From Pseudorhodoferax aquiterrae (lineage in GTDB: Bacteria > Pseudomonadota > Gammaproteobacteria > Burkholderiales > Burkholderiaceae_C), in assembly GCF_014652235.1 (NCBI RefSeq), contig NZ_BMYK01000003.1, positions 482,369 to 546,368 of the forward strand: DNA of 64,000 nt, given 5' to 3'. Position 1 is the stretch's first letter. Every line of letters starts with the position of its first letter. Shown here piece after piece: positions 34,299 through 44,350 of this stretch. Position numbers and translations under genes: made by a program. The notes beneath the pieces were generated by a model, which did no database searches, had not been told where the DNA came from, and saw only the letters and a list, made by a program, of their open reading frames with translations.

Positions 34299-35204
34299 TC
34301 AGCGCGACATCGAGGGCAGGTGCTGCGCGATCGCCTCGTCGAAGGCCTGCATGGCCTCGGTCTCGGCCACGCCGCGCCGCGCCACGCGGTAAAAGCCCAG
34401 CTTGAGCTGCGGGCTGCCCAGCACCTCCATCTGCACCCGGTGGCGCCGGCAGGCCGCCACCGCGAAGGTCGGCATCACGGCCTGGCCGAAGCCGGCCTCC
34501 ACCATCGAGATCTGCGTCGCCAGGAAGCTGACCGACAGGCTGGCGGCGGTGTCGCGCGCCACGCCGATCTTGTGCAGATGGGTGTCGATGGCGCGCTGGA
34601 TCGGGTTGTCCGAGGGCAGCGCGATCAACGCCGCGCCCTTGAGCGAGGCCCAGGTCGCGCGGCCCAGCGCGCCGGGCACCTGGGCCGCAGGCGACACCTT
34701 CATGAGCGGGAAGTCCGCCACATGCCGGCGCACCAGGCCCGACGCGACCTTGAAGAAGAAGCCCAGGCCCAGGTCCGCCTCGCCGGACTCGACCATGGCC
34801 TGCACGCTCGGCAGGTCGCTGTCGAGCAGTTGCAGGCGCACGCCCGGATGCTGTGCCCGAAAGCGCGCCAGCAACTGCGGCAGCAGGTGGGCCGAGACCA
34901 GCGGCGTGGCCGCGATGCGCAGCTGCTGGCGCGACAGCTGGCCGAGCGCGTCCACCTCGGCCGTCGCATGGTCCAGCTGCTGCAGCACCGATTCGGCCAC
35001 CAGCGCGAAGCGCCGGCCCGCGTCCGTCAACTGCACGGCGCGCGTGGTGCGGTCGAACAGGCGCGCGCCGAGCTGGCGCTCGACTTCGCGCACGAGGATG
35101 CTGAGGCCGGCCTGCGTCATGTGGGCCCGCTCGGCCGCACGCGTGAAGCTGCCGGCATGGGCCACGAAGAGGAAGGCCCGGATCTGGCGCATCGAGAGGT
35201 TCAT
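34299..35204 (-). CDS. LysR-family regulator of the monooxygenase/Bug locus
   Basis: A 301-residue LysR protein with helix-turn-helix LFVAHAGSFTRAAERAHMTQAGLSILVREVE (residues ~12-42) and an effector domain typical of the CbbR/CysB superfamily (RFRAQHPGVRLQLLDSD). Its start codon lies inside the candidate operator at 35200-35241, so it is probably autoregulated. It diverges from the FAD monooxygenase gene and is convergent with the Bug gene, and both bear the same upstream repeat. Confidence 0.9.
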   Translation of the reverse strand: MNLSMRQIRAFLFVAHAGSFTRAAERAHMTQAGLSILVREVERQLGARLFDRTTRAVQLTDAGRRFALVAESVLQQLDHATAEVDALGQLSRQQLRIAATPLVSAHLLPQLLARFRAQHPGVRLQLLDSDLPSVQAMVESGEADLGLGFFFKVASGLVRRHVADFPLMKVSPAAQVPGALGRATWASLKGAALIALPSDNPIQRAIDTHLHKIGVARDTAASLSVSFLATQISMVEAGFGQAVMPTFAVAACRRHRVQMEVLGSPQLKLGFYRVARRGVAETEAMQAFDEAIAQHLPSMSR

Positions 35205-35241
35205 ATGGCGATTTTATGAGTGCATGTCACATCTAAACTTG
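35200..35241 (+). promoter_or_regulatory. Candidate LysR operator between regulator and monooxygenase genes
   Basis: Inverted repeat TCATA - 9 bases - TATGA with the same flanking layout (CATGT, CTAAA, TTG at identical offsets) as the site at 33170-33211. The left half overlaps the start codon of the LysR gene, which fits negative autoregulation plus activation of the divergent monooxygenase. Found by eye; binding is inferred. Confidence 0.6.
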
Positions 35242-35305
35242 TCTAATCATGGGTCGCCGGTTCCAATCTCGCCTTCGCGCAACGCACCGTAGACGGAGAC
35301 AGGAC

Positions 35306-36922
35306 ATGGCAGCACAGGCACAGACCCAGGACCAGCAGGCGCACAGCCAGGTGCTCATCGTCGGCGGGGGCCCCGTCGGCATGGGGCTGGCCATCGAGCT
35401 GGGCCAGCGCGGCATCGCCTGCACGGTGGTGGAGCGCCACGCCCAGCCGCAGCCCATCCCCAAGGGGCAGAACCTGACGCAGCGCACCATGGAGCACTTC
35501 CATTTCTGGGGCGCCGAGCCGGCCCTGCGCGCGGCCCGCACCATCCCGCCGGGCTACGGCATCGGCGGCCTCACGGCGCACGGCACGCTGCTGGGCGCGC
35601 ACCACTACGACTGGCTGCAGCGCGAGCTGGTGCGGCCCTACTACTTCCAGGCCAACGAGCGGCTGCCGCAATACGCCACCGAGGCCGTGCTGCGCGCCCG
35701 CGCGGCCGCGCTGTCCAGCGTGCAGACGCTGTACGGCTGGACGGCCGAGACCGTCACGCCCTCGGGCGGCGGCGTGGAGGTGGTGGCCAGCGAACGCGAA
35801 GGCGGCGCGCGCCGCACGCTGCATGCCGCCTACGTGGTCGGTTGCGACGGCAGCCGCTCGGTGGTGCGCACGCAGGCCGGCATCACGCAGACACTGTCGG
35901 ACCACGACCGCCTGATGGCGCTGGTGGTGTTCCGCTCGCGCCAGCTCCACGCGCTGCTGGCGCGCTACCCCGGCAAGTCCTACTACAACGTGCTGCAGCC
36001 CGAGTTGAACGGCTACTGGAAGTTCTTCGGCCGCGTGGACCTGGGCGAGACCTGGTTCTTCCATGCGCCGGTGCCGCCCGGCACCACGCGCGACAACTTC
36101 GACTTCGCGGCCTACCTGCACGAGGCGGTGGGTGCCGAATTCGAGGTGGCGTTTGAGCACATCGGCTTCTGGGACCTGCGCTTCGCCATCGCCGACCGCT
36201 ACCGCGCCGGCCGCGTGTTCATCGCGGGCGACGCGGCACACAGCCATCCGCCCTACGGTGGCTACGGCATCAACACCGGCTTCGAGGACGCGCGCAACCT
36301 GGGCTGGAAGCTCGCGGCGAGGCTGCAGGGCTGGGGTGGCGAGGCGCTGCTGGACTCCTACGACCGCGAACGCCGGCCGGTGTTCGCCTCCACGGCAGGC
36401 GATTTCATCGCCCGCTCCATCGAGGTGGACCGGGCCTTCCTGCACGCCCACGACCCGGCGCGCGACCGCGCCGCCTTCGAACAGGCCTGGCGCGCGCGCA
36501 GCGAGGGTGCGGTGGGCGAGGTGCATGCCTTCGAGCCCCATTACGAAGGCTCGCCCATCGTGCCCGGGACGCAGGGCGAGGGCGGCAGCGCCGTCGGCGC
36601 CCACCGCTTCGAGGCGCGCGCCGGTCACCACCTGGCACCCGCGGCACTGTCCGCCGGTGGCAACGTCTACGACCGCCTGGGGCCGGACTTCACGCTGCTG
36701 GCCTTCGGCGTGCCCGCGCCGCAGGTGCAGGCCTTCGTGCAGGCCGCCCAGGGCCTGGGCCTGCCGCTGCGCGTGGTCGAGGACACCCGGGCCGACGAGC
36801 GGGCGCGCTATGCGGCCGGCCTGGTGCTGGTGCGGCCGGACCAGTTCGTCGCCTGGGCCGGCGAGTCGGTCGCGCCGGACGCCGCGGCGGGCCTGCTGCG
36901 CCAGGCCGCCGGGCGGGCCTGA
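35306..36922 (+). CDS. FAD-dependent aromatic-ring hydroxylase-type monooxygenase
   Basis: A 538-residue class A flavoprotein monooxygenase. It has the dinucleotide-binding GGGPVGMGLA (residues ~20-29), the DG motif in VGCDGSRSVVR, and the GD motif in FIAGDAAHSHPPYGGYGIN that contacts FAD ribose, plus a C-terminal thioredoxin-like domain as in phenol hydroxylase relatives. Such enzymes hydroxylate aromatic acids or phenols using NAD(P)H and oxygen. The start at 35306 follows GGAGAC; an earlier frame start reads through the promoter. Regulator and receptor neighbours suggest an imported aromatic acid as substrate. The exact substrate is not known. Confidence 0.9.
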   Translation: MAAQAQTQDQQAHSQVLIVGGGPVGMGLAIELGQRGIACTVVERHAQPQPIPKGQNLTQRTMEHFHFWGAEPALRAARTIPPGYGIGGLTAHGTLLGAHHYDWLQRELVRPYYFQANERLPQYATEAVLRARAAALSSVQTLYGWTAETVTPSGGGVEVVASEREGGARRTLHAAYVVGCDGSRSVVRTQAGITQTLSDHDRLMALVVFRSRQLHALLARYPGKSYYNVLQPELNGYWKFFGRVDLGETWFFHAPVPPGTTRDNFDFAAYLHEAVGAEFEVAFEHIGFWDLRFAIADRYRAGRVFIAGDAAHSHPPYGGYGINTGFEDARNLGWKLAARLQGWGGEALLDSYDRERRPVFASTAGDFIARSIEVDRAFLHAHDPARDRAAFEQAWRARSEGAVGEVHAFEPHYEGSPIVPGTQGEGGSAVGAHRFEARAGHHLAPAALSAGGNVYDRLGPDFTLLAFGVPAPQVQAFVQAAQGLGLPLRVVEDTRADERARYAAGLVLVRPDQFVAWAGESVAPDAAAGLLRQAAGRA

Positions 36923-37186
36923 TCGGCGTCGGCGGCCATCCTCGGCGCGCCCCAGTCCGTCGCCGGGGCGCTTGAATTCCATGCCGTCCTGACGAAGCTG
37001 GCGCTGCCGCCGGTGTGGTGTCTGCGCGCGGCCGTTGCAAGCGGCCCGGACCGCCGTGCCGGTCGCCCGTCGGCCACTGCCTACGCGCAGGCGCCCTGCC
37101 GGCCTGCTGCGCGCGCGGTGCGCATGCCACAAGCTGGCCGCTCACAACGACCGTGCGCCGACCCCGCGCGCGGCAGGAGCCCCACG

Positions 37187-37849
37187 ATGCAAACCACCGA
37201 CCCCCGTGACGACGGTGCGGCCTGCGACCTCGCGCTCACGCGCCGCGATCTGCTGTTGTCCGGCGCGGCCGGCGTGGCCGCGGGCGGTGTCGCAGCCGCC
37301 CCCACGCCTGCGCCCGCACCGACGCCCAACCCCATGCCGCTGCACCCCCTCACGCTGACCGTCAACGGCCAGCGCCACGCCGTCGAGATCGACACCCGCA
37401 CCACCCTGCTCGATCTGCTGCGCGAGCAGCTGCACCTGACCGGCAGCAAGAAGGGCTGCGACCATGGCCAGTGCGGCGCCTGCACCGTCATCGCCGACGG
37501 CCGGCGCATCAATGCCTGCCTGTCGCTGGCCGTGCTGCACGAGGGCGGCAGCGTGACCACCATCGAAGGCCTGGGCACGCCGCAGTCGCTGCACCCCATG
37601 CAGGCGGCCTTCGTCAAGCACGACGGCTACCAGTGCGGCTACTGCACGCCGGGGCAGATCTGCTCGGCCGTGGCGGTGATCGACGAGGTGCGCGCCGGCA
37701 TTCCGAGCCACGTCAGCGCCGACCTCAATGCCAAGCCATTGCTCTCGGCCCAGGAGCTGCGCGAACGCATGAGCGGCAACATCTGCCGCTGCGGCGCCTA
37801 CTCCAACATCGTCGAGGCCATCACGGAAGTGGCGGGAGGTGCGGCATGA
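37187..37849 (+). CDS. paoA: Aldehyde oxidoreductase iron-sulfur subunit, PaoA-like
   Basis: A 220-residue [2Fe-2S] subunit of a periplasmic molybdenum hydroxylase. The N-terminus has a twin-arginine signal ([11 protein letters not shown], Arg19-Arg20), so the complex is exported folded by Tat. Cluster motifs are CDHGQCGAC with a following Cys (plant-type), and CGYCTPGQ ... CRCGAY. AGGAG precedes the ATG; a longer frame upstream lacks the signal at its start. It overlaps paoB by 4 bases. The upstream gap (36923-37186) is very GC-rich and shows no recognisable site. Confidence 0.93.
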   Translation: MQTTDPRDDGAACDLALTRRDLLLSGAAGVAAGGVAAAPTPAPAPTPNPMPLHPLTLTVNGQRHAVEIDTRTTLLDLLREQLHLTGSKKGCDHGQCGACTVIADGRRINACLSLAVLHEGGSVTTIEGLGTPQSLHPMQAAFVKHDGYQCGYCTPGQICSAVAVIDEVRAGIPSHVSADLNAKPLLSAQELRERMSGNICRCGAYSNIVEAITEVAGGAA

Positions 37850-38802
37850 AGGCGTTCACCTTCGAGCGTGCCCGCACGCCGGCCGAGGCCGCCGCTGCCG
37901 CCGCGCGCACGCCGGGCGCGCGCTTCATCGCCGGCGGCACCAACCTCGTCGATCTGATGAAGCTGCAGATCGAGACGCCGCCGCACCTCATCGACGTGAA
38001 CGGCCTGGCGCTGGACCGCATCGAGCCGGCGCCGGGCGGCGGCCTGCGCATCGGCGCCCTGGTGCGCAACACCGACCTGGCGGCCGATGCACGCGTGCGC
38101 AAGGACTACGCGGTGCTCTCGCGCGCCTTGCTGGCCGGCGCCTCGGGCCAGCTGCGCAACAAGGCCACCACGGCGGGCAACCTGCTGCAGCGCACGCGCT
38201 GCCCCTACTTCTACGACACCGCCCAGGCCTGCAACAAGCGCAAGCCCGGCAGCGGCTGCGCGGCCATGGACGGCATCAACCGCCAGCACGCCATCGTGGG
38301 CACCAGCAGCGCCTGCATCGCCACGCACCCGAGCGACATGGCGGTGGCCATGCGCGTGCTCGACGCCACGGTCGAGACCGTCCGGCCCGGCGGCGCCACG
38401 CGGACCATCCCGATCGCCGACTTCCACCGCCTGCCCGGCAACACGCCGCAGCGCGAGACCGCGCTGGAGCCCGGCGAGCTCATCACCGCCGTGACGCTGC
38501 CGGCACCGGTCGGCGGCCGCCACGAGTACCGCAAGGTGCGCGACCGCGCCTCCTACGCCTTCGCGCTGGTCTCGGTGGCCGCCATCGTGCAGCGCGACGG
38601 CCGCGGCCGCGTGGCGCTGGGCGGCGTGGCGCACAAGCCCTGGCGCATGGAAGCGGCCGAACCCCTGCTGCCCAACGGGGCCGAGGCCTTCACGGCGCAG
38701 CTCTTGGCCGGCGCGCGCACCACCGACCACAACGCCTTCAAGCCCCCGCTGGTCACGCGCGTGCTGTCCGACGTGCTGCAGGAGACCGGGAGAACCACAT
38801 GA
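37846..38802 (+). CDS. paoB: Aldehyde oxidoreductase FAD-binding subunit, PaoB-like
   Basis: A 318-residue FAD subunit, the same length as E. coli PaoB. The FAD-binding segment is [12 protein letters not shown] (residues ~28-39) with a second loop [15 protein letters not shown]. Cysteines at 119, 129, 138 and 157 match the extra [4Fe-4S] cluster that distinguishes PaoB from ordinary xanthine-dehydrogenase FAD subunits. It passes electrons from the molybdenum subunit onward. It overlaps both neighbours by 4 bases. Confidence 0.93.
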   Translation: MKAFTFERARTPAEAAAAAARTPGARFIAGGTNLVDLMKLQIETPPHLIDVNGLALDRIEPAPGGGLRIGALVRNTDLAADARVRKDYAVLSRALLAGASGQLRNKATTAGNLLQRTRCPYFYDTAQACNKRKPGSGCAAMDGINRQHAIVGTSSACIATHPSDMAVAMRVLDATVETVRPGGATRTIPIADFHRLPGNTPQRETALEPGELITAVTLPAPVGGRHEYRKVRDRASYAFALVSVAAIVQRDGRGRVALGGVAHKPWRMEAAEPLLPNGAEAFTAQLLAGARTTDHNAFKPPLVTRVLSDVLQETGRTT

Positions 38803-41012
38803 AATTCGACGCCCCCGCCACCACCAACCCGATCGACCAGTTGAAGCTGGTCGGAAAGCCCCTCAACCGCATCGACGGCCCCTTCAAGACCACCGGCACC
38901 GCGCCCTACGCCTACGAGCACCACGAGCTGCCCGACACCGCCTATGGCGTGGTCGTCGGCGCCGGCATCGCCAAGGGCCGCATCGCGTCCATGGACACCC
39001 GCGCGGCCAGCGCGGCCCCCGGCGTGCTGGCCGTGGTCACGGCGCGCAATGCCGGCAAGCTGGGCAAGGGCAAGATGAACACCGCCAAGCTGCTGGGCGG
39101 CCCGCAGGTCGACCACTACCACCAGGCCGTGGCGCTGGTGGTAGCGCAGACCTTCGAGCAGGCGCGCGCCGCGGCCGAGCTCGTGCAGGTGCGCTACGAA
39201 GCGACCCGTGGCACCTACGACCTGTCGCTCGCCAAGGACGGCGCCAAGCCACCCGAGCCGAACGAGAACACCGGCCCCGTCGAGACCCGCGTGGGCGATT
39301 TCGATGGCGCCTACGCGGCCGCGCCCGTGCAGCTGGACGTGACCTACACCACGCCCGACCAGTCGCACGCGATGATGGAGCCGCACGCCACGCTGGCCGT
39401 CTGGAACGACGACGGCGCCCTCACCGTGTGGACCGCCAACCAGATGATCGACTGGGGCGCGAGCGACCTCGCACGCACGCTGGGTCTGCCCAAGGACAAG
39501 GTGCGGCTGATCTCCACCTTCGTCGGCGGCGGGTTCGGCGGCAAGCTGTTCGTGCGGGCCGATGCCGTGCTGGCCGCGCTCGGTGCGCGCGCCGCCAAGC
39601 GGCCGGTCAAGGTCGCGCTGCAGCGCCCGCTGATCGCCAACAACACCACGCACCGGCCGGCCACGATCCAGCGCATCCGCCTGGGCGCCGGCAAGGACGG
39701 CAAGCTCACGGCCGTTGCGCACGAGAGCTGGTCTGGCGACCTGCCCGGCGGCAGCCCCGAGACCGCCGTGAACCAGACGCGGCTGCTCTATGCCGGTGCC
39801 CACCGCATGACGGCCATGAAGCTCGCGGTGCTGGACCTGCCCGAGGGCAACGCCATGCGCGCCCCCGGCGAGGCGCCCGGCATGATGGCCCTGGAAGTGG
39901 CCATGGACGAGATGGCCGAGCGGCTGGGCTTGGACCCGGTCGCGTTCCGCATCCTCAACGACACGCAGGTCGACCCCGAGAAGCCCGAGCGGCCGTTCAC
40001 GCAGCGCCAGCTCACGCGCTGCCTGCAGCTGGGTGCCGAGCGCTTCGGCTGGGCCGCACGCCAGAGCCGGCCCGGCCAGCAGCGCGAGGGCCGCTGGCGC
40101 ATCGGCCTGGGCGTGGCCGCGGCCTTCCGCAACAACCTGCTGCAGACCTCGGCCGCGCGCGTGCGGCTGGACACCAAGGGCATGCTCACGGTGGACACCG
40201 ACATGACCGACATCGGCACCGGCAGCTACACCATCATCGCGCAGACCGCGGCCGAGACCCTGGGCCTGCCGCTGGAGCGCGTCACGGTGCGGCTGGGCGA
40301 CTCGCTGCTGCCCGTGTCCTGCGGCTCGGGTGGGCAATGGGGCGCGGCCAACTCGACGGCCGGTGTCTACGCGGCCTGCATGGCGCTGCGCCAGCAGGTG
40401 GCCGAGCGGCTGGGCCTGGACCCGGCGCAGGCGCAGTTCGAGAACGGCCAGGTGCGCGTGGGCGAGCGCAGCGTTCCGCTCGCGCAGGCCTCGGCGGACC
40501 GCGAGCTCGTGGCCGAGGACAAGATCGAGTACCCCAAGGAGTTCTCCGAGAAGGCCCAGCAATCGACCTTCGGCGCGCACTTCGTCGAGGTGGGCGTGGA
40601 CGTGGCCAGCTGCGAGATCCGCGTGCGCCGCATGCTGGCGGTCTGCGCGGCCGGCCGCATCCTGAACCCCAAGACCGCGCGCAGCCAGGTGATCGGCGCG
40701 ATGACCATGGGCGTGGGTGCCGCGCTCATGGAAGACCTGGCCGTGGACACGCGCCGCGGCTTCTTCGTCCACCACGACCTGGCCGGCTACGAGGTGCCCG
40801 TGCACGCCGACATCCCGCACCAGGAGGTGGTGTTCCTGGACGAGGTCGACCCCATGTCCACGCCGCTCAAGGCCAAGGGCGTGGGCGAGCTGGGCATCTG
40901 CGGCGTCGGCGCGGCAGTGGCCAACGCCATCTACAACGCCACCGGCGTGCGCGTGCGCGACTACCCGGTGACGCTGGACAAGCTGCTCAAGGGCATGCCG
41001 AGCGCCGCGTGA
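38799..41012 (+). CDS. paoC: Aldehyde oxidoreductase molybdenum-binding subunit, PaoC-like
   Basis: A 737-residue catalytic subunit of the xanthine oxidase family, close in length to E. coli PaoC (732). The base-catalyst glutamate is Glu697 in GVGELGICG, and the cofactor region GGGFGGKLF and the QWGAAN segment near the molybdenum site are visible. The enzyme oxidises aldehydes to acids, often aromatic ones, in the periplasm. The gene ends 19 bases before a strong terminator. The maturation factor PaoD is not encoded in this operon, although it is essential in E. coli. Confidence 0.95.
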   Translation: MKFDAPATTNPIDQLKLVGKPLNRIDGPFKTTGTAPYAYEHHELPDTAYGVVVGAGIAKGRIASMDTRAASAAPGVLAVVTARNAGKLGKGKMNTAKLLGGPQVDHYHQAVALVVAQTFEQARAAAELVQVRYEATRGTYDLSLAKDGAKPPEPNENTGPVETRVGDFDGAYAAAPVQLDVTYTTPDQSHAMMEPHATLAVWNDDGALTVWTANQMIDWGASDLARTLGLPKDKVRLISTFVGGGFGGKLFVRADAVLAALGARAAKRPVKVALQRPLIANNTTHRPATIQRIRLGAGKDGKLTAVAHESWSGDLPGGSPETAVNQTRLLYAGAHRMTAMKLAVLDLPEGNAMRAPGEAPGMMALEVAMDEMAERLGLDPVAFRILNDTQVDPEKPERPFTQRQLTRCLQLGAERFGWAARQSRPGQQREGRWRIGLGVAAAFRNNLLQTSAARVRLDTKGMLTVDTDMTDIGTGSYTIIAQTAAETLGLPLERVTVRLGDSLLPVSCGSGGQWGAANSTAGVYAACMALRQQVAERLGLDPAQAQFENGQVRVGERSVPLAQASADRELVAEDKIEYPKEFSEKAQQSTFGAHFVEVGVDVASCEIRVRRMLAVCAAGRILNPKTARSQVIGAMTMGVGAALMEDLAVDTRRGFFVHHDLAGYEVPVHADIPHQEVVFLDEVDPMSTPLKAKGVGELGICGVGAAVANAIYNATGVRVRDYPVTLDKLLKGMPSAA

Positions 41013-41030
41013 CGCGCGAGCGCGAGAAGC

Positions 41031-41055
41031 AAGGCGGCCACCCGGCCGCCTTTTT
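41031..41055 (+). terminator. Rho-independent terminator after paoABC
   Basis: Nine-base perfect stem AAGGCGGCC/GGCCGCCTT with a 4-base loop, followed by further T residues (TTTCG). It lies 19 bases after the paoC stop and 3 bases before the end of the convergent esterase gene. On the opposite strand there is no proper T-run, so it mainly serves the plus strand. Confidence 0.88.
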
Positions 41056-41057
41056 CG

Positions 41058-42296
41058 TTACCGGCGCAGGCTGAACACCCAGTCGCGGGCGCTCTGGTCT
41101 GCATAGCCTGCGATCCAGACGAAGTGGGCCGTCGGCGAGAAGAAGGTGCCCGTGGGATACAGCCGGGTCTGGTAGCGGATGCCGTTGGCATCGAGCAGCC
41201 GGATCAGGTTGAGGTAGGCCGGCTGCCGTACGTCGGGATCGTCCTCGGCGGCGACGACACGGATGCGGCCGTCGAGATACTGCTTGAGCCCGGCCCAGTT
41301 GTACGCATCGCCGCCGCCGGTGGTGGGCGATCCGGCCCATGCCGCGTTGACGAACAGCGCGGCGAAGGTCTGGGGGTAGCTTTCGGCCATGACCAGCGCG
41401 CCGTTGCCGCCCATCGACAGGCCGGTCAGGTAGACCCGGCCCGCATCGACCTTCTGCGTTGCCAGGACGCTCTGCAGCAGTTCGTAGGCCGCCTGCCCGT
41501 CCGAAGACAGCGCGCCGGCCGGGTCGGCGCCCGCCACCCAGGCGGTGTTGGCCTGGGGTGCGATGACGATCGCTTCCTTCGCCGGATTGGCCTCGGAATC
41601 CGCGGCCCAGACCGTGGCCTGCCGCGTGCGCTTGAGCACCATGTCGGACGGCTGGCCGCCCGCAGCCCGCTGGCCCACGCCGTGCAGCGCCAGCACCACG
41701 GGATAGGTCTTGGTGCTCGTGGCGTAGTTGGGAGGGAAATAGATGTGGTACTTGATCGCCGTTCCGTCGGCGCTGGTGAAGGTCTGCTCTGCACCGAACT
41801 TCGCGCGCAGCGCCGCATCGTTGTCCCGCACGATGCGCACGGTGTAATTCGCCGCTTCTCCGGTGGCCGGGTCGGCGACATTGATGGTGGCCGTCTGCAC
41901 ATACTCGACATCGAAGGCGGCGTAGCTCTGCGACAGCTTGACCATGTAGCCGGTGTTGCCCAGCGTCTGCGCCAGCGGCACCGCCTCGGGCGCGGCCACA
42001 TCGGTGTTCGCAACGGTCGTGCTGTAGGCCCCTGCCGTGGTGGCGGCCGTGACGGTGGTCTGCGTGGCCGCGGCGTTGGCCGTAGGCTGCAGCAGCACGC
42101 CGTAGATGTCGCTCTGCACCCGCAGCGTGTAGTTGCGCACGTCCGGATCGAAGGCCGGCTCGAGCTTCTCGCCGTTGTGCGCACTCGTCGTCACCTGCAG
42201 GCCGGTCAGGCGCGGCGCGTCGCCGTCATCCCCTCCGCCGCCACAGGCGCCCAGGCTGGTCGCGGCCAGCAGGCCCAGTGCGAAACGTTTCTTCAT
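41058..42296 (-). CDS. Lipoprotein esterase with cadherin-like beta-sandwich domain
   Basis: A 412-residue lipoprotein: signal and lipobox LGAC (Cys18), then a GGGGDDGD spacer. Residues ~30-160 look like a cadherin-like beta-sandwich (LTGLQV ... LEPAFDPDVRNYTLRV), a pattern common in secreted Gram-negative lipoproteins. Residues ~170-412 are an alpha/beta hydrolase of the polyhydroxybutyrate-depolymerase/feruloyl-esterase type with HGVGQ oxyanion region, Ser in GLSMGG and a late His. It probably cleaves an ester outside the inner membrane. Start at 42296 has GGGAGA upstream; earlier codons do not form a signal peptide. Confidence 0.87.
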   Translation of the reverse strand: MKKRFALGLLAATSLGACGGGGDDGDAPRLTGLQVTTSAHNGEKLEPAFDPDVRNYTLRVQSDIYGVLLQPTANAAATQTTVTAATTAGAYSTTVANTDVAAPEAVPLAQTLGNTGYMVKLSQSYAAFDVEYVQTATINVADPATGEAANYTVRIVRDNDAALRAKFGAEQTFTSADGTAIKYHIYFPPNYATSTKTYPVVLALHGVGQRAAGGQPSDMVLKRTRQATVWAADSEANPAKEAIVIAPQANTAWVAGADPAGALSSDGQAAYELLQSVLATQKVDAGRVYLTGLSMGGNGALVMAESYPQTFAALFVNAAWAGSPTTGGGDAYNWAGLKQYLDGRIRVVAAEDDPDVRQPAYLNLIRLLDANGIRYQTRLYPTGTFFSPTAHFVWIAGYADQSARDWVFSLRR

Positions 42297-42433
42297 GCAT
42301 GTCTCCCATCGGCTCTTGTGTTGGGAACCACCGACCGAGCCACATCGGCGCCCCTCGGGTTCTTCGTTCACGGACGGAGGCGGCGCCGGGCCATGCCGGG
42401 CCGCAGGCACGCCGATGGCGGCGCGCCGGTCGC

Positions 42434-43444
42434 TCAACCCAGCCAGCCGCGGATGCGCTGGCCCAGTACGTCGCGGCTGATGCCGTAGCGGTCGTGCAGT
42501 GTGGGAAGGGCACCGGCGTCCAGGAAGGCATCGGGCAGCCCTGCCAGCTGGAACCCGGCCGGCTGCACGCGGTGGCGCAGCAGCGCCGAGGCCACGGCCT
42601 CGCCCAGGCCGCCGACCACCGAATGGTTCTCGGCCACGACCACCAGGCGCGGCCTGGCGCCCACGGCCGCCACGATGGTGGCTTCGTCCAGCGGCTTGAT
42701 GGTGGGACAGTGCAGCACGGCCACGCCGATGTTGTCGCGCGCCAGGTCGGCCGCCACCTCCAGGGCCCGCATGGTCAGGATGCCGCTGGCGATGACGAGC
42801 ACGTCGGCGCCCTCGCGCAGCATCTTGGCCTTGCCCAGCTCGAAGCGGTAGCCTTCGATCTCGTCGAGCACCAGCGGCACCTGGCCGCGCAGCAAGCGCA
42901 TGTAGACGGGCCCCGGATGCGCCGCGATCTGGGGCACGGCCTGCGCGATGTCCAGCGCATCGCAGGGGTCGACGATGGTCAGGCCCGGCACGCCGCGCAT
43001 CATCGCCAGGTCTTCGGTGGCCTGGTGGCTGGGCCCGTAACCGGTGGTCAGCCCCGGCAGCGCGCAGCAGATCTTGACGTTGAGGTGTTCTTCGGCGATC
43101 ACCTGGTGGATGAAATCGTAGGCGCGCCGCGTGCCGAACACGGCATAGGTGGTGGCGAAGGGCACCAGACCCTCCTTGGCCAGCCCGCCCGCCGCACCCA
43201 TGAGCAGCTGCTCGGCCATGCCCATCTGGAAGAAGCGCTCGGGATAGGCCTGCGCGAACAGGTGCAGGTCGGTGTACTTGGCCAGGTCGGCGGTGAGGCC
43301 CACCACCTCGGGCCGGCTGGCGGCGTAGTCCACGAGAGCCTTGCCGAACGGGGCCGCCTGAACGCGCTGGCCCTCGGAGGCGATGGAGGCGATCATGGCC
43401 GACGTGGTCAGCCGGGGCTTCTTCTCTGCGACGGCCGGGTTCAT
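42434..43444 (-). CDS. Transketolase C-terminal subunit
   Basis: A 336-residue protein equal to the pyrimidine-binding and C-terminal domains of transketolase. The catalytic glutamate that activates thiamine diphosphate is in GMAEQ. It pairs with the N-terminal subunit encoded just upstream (4-base overlap) to form a split transketolase, which transfers two-carbon ketol units between sugars. The genes sit at the end of a TRAP transporter/SDR operon, so this is a pathway enzyme for an imported compound and not the housekeeping tkt. Confidence 0.92.
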   Translation of the reverse strand: MNPAVAEKKPRLTTSAMIASIASEGQRVQAAPFGKALVDYAASRPEVVGLTADLAKYTDLHLFAQAYPERFFQMGMAEQLLMGAAGGLAKEGLVPFATTYAVFGTRRAYDFIHQVIAEEHLNVKICCALPGLTTGYGPSHQATEDLAMMRGVPGLTIVDPCDALDIAQAVPQIAAHPGPVYMRLLRGQVPLVLDEIEGYRFELGKAKMLREGADVLVIASGILTMRALEVAADLARDNIGVAVLHCPTIKPLDEATIVAAVGARPRLVVVAENHSVVGGLGEAVASALLRHRVQPAGFQLAGLPDAFLDAGALPTLHDRYGISRDVLGQRIRGWLG

Positions 43445-44319
43445 GCGGGCACTCCTTCGGTGGTGGGGACGGGGCGGTTCGCGTCGAGGATGGCGAGCGC
43501 TTGCTGCCATTCGGGTGGGTCGACGCGGATGAAGTGGTTCTTCTCGCGCTGCTCCAGGAAGGGCACGCCCTTGCCCATCAGCGTGTCGAACAGGATCACG
43601 CGCGGCTTGGCGTCCTGCAGCGCCCGGGCCGCATCGAAAGCGGTGCGCACGGCCGGCAGGTCGTTGCCGTCCACGCGCTGCACGTGCCAGCCGAAGGCCG
43701 CCCACTTGTCGGCCAGCGGCTCGAAGCCCAGCACCTTGCCCGACGGCCCGTCGGCCTGCTGGTTGTTGATGTCGACCAGGCAGATGAGGTTGTCGAGCCG
43801 GTGGTGGGCGGCAGACATGGCGGCCTCCCAGGTCGAGCCCTCGTCCAGTTCGCCGTCGCTCATGGAGTTGTAGACGAAGGCCGGGTTCTTCTTCTGCTTG
43901 AGCCCCAGCGCCATGCCCACGCCGATGACCAGGCCCTGGCCCAGCGAGCCGCCCGAAATTTCCATGCCGGGCGTGTAGCTGGCCATGCCCGACATGGGCA
44001 GTCGGCTGTCGTCGCTGCCGTAGGTTTCGAGTTCGGCCTCGGAAATAACGCCGGCCTCGATCAGCGCAGCGTAGTGCGCGATGGCGTAGTGGCCGTGCGA
44101 CAGCAGGAAGCGGTCACGGCCCTCCCAGGCCGGATCGTCGGGGCGCAGCGCCAGCGCGTGGCGGTAGGCCACGGCCAGCACGTCGGCCCAGCCCAGGGCC
44201 TGGCCGATGTAGCCCTGGCCTTGCACCTCGCCCATGCGCAGGGCAAAACGGCGGATGCGCCAGGCGGCCTGGGCGAGCGCGTGGGCGCTGGCGGCGGGCG
44301 CCGCGGTGGAATCGGTCAT
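43441..44319 (-). CDS. Transketolase N-terminal subunit
   Basis: A 292-residue protein equal to the thiamine-diphosphate-binding domain of transketolase. The cofactor motif reads SDGELDEGSTWEAAM ... LVDINNQQADG, with S in place of the first G of the usual GDGE. Histidine-rich substrate segments (LSHGHYAIAHYA, GGSLGQGLVIGVG) are intact. It overlaps the C-terminal subunit gene by 4 bases and follows the TRAP large permease gene by 31. Split transketolases of this type occur in catabolic clusters, e.g. for branched or unusual sugars. Confidence 0.92.
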   Translation of the reverse strand: MTDSTAAPAASAHALAQAAWRIRRFALRMGEVQGQGYIGQALGWADVLAVAYRHALALRPDDPAWEGRDRFLLSHGHYAIAHYAALIEAGVISEAELETYGSDDSRLPMSGMASYTPGMEISGGSLGQGLVIGVGMALGLKQKKNPAFVYNSMSDGELDEGSTWEAAMSAAHHRLDNLICLVDINNQQADGPSGKVLGFEPLADKWAAFGWHVQRVDGNDLPAVRTAFDAARALQDAKPRVILFDTLMGKGVPFLEQREKNHFIRVDPPEWQQALAILDANRPVPTTEGVPA

Positions 44320-44350
44320 GCAATCTCTCCTTGGAAAACGGTGGGGGGCG

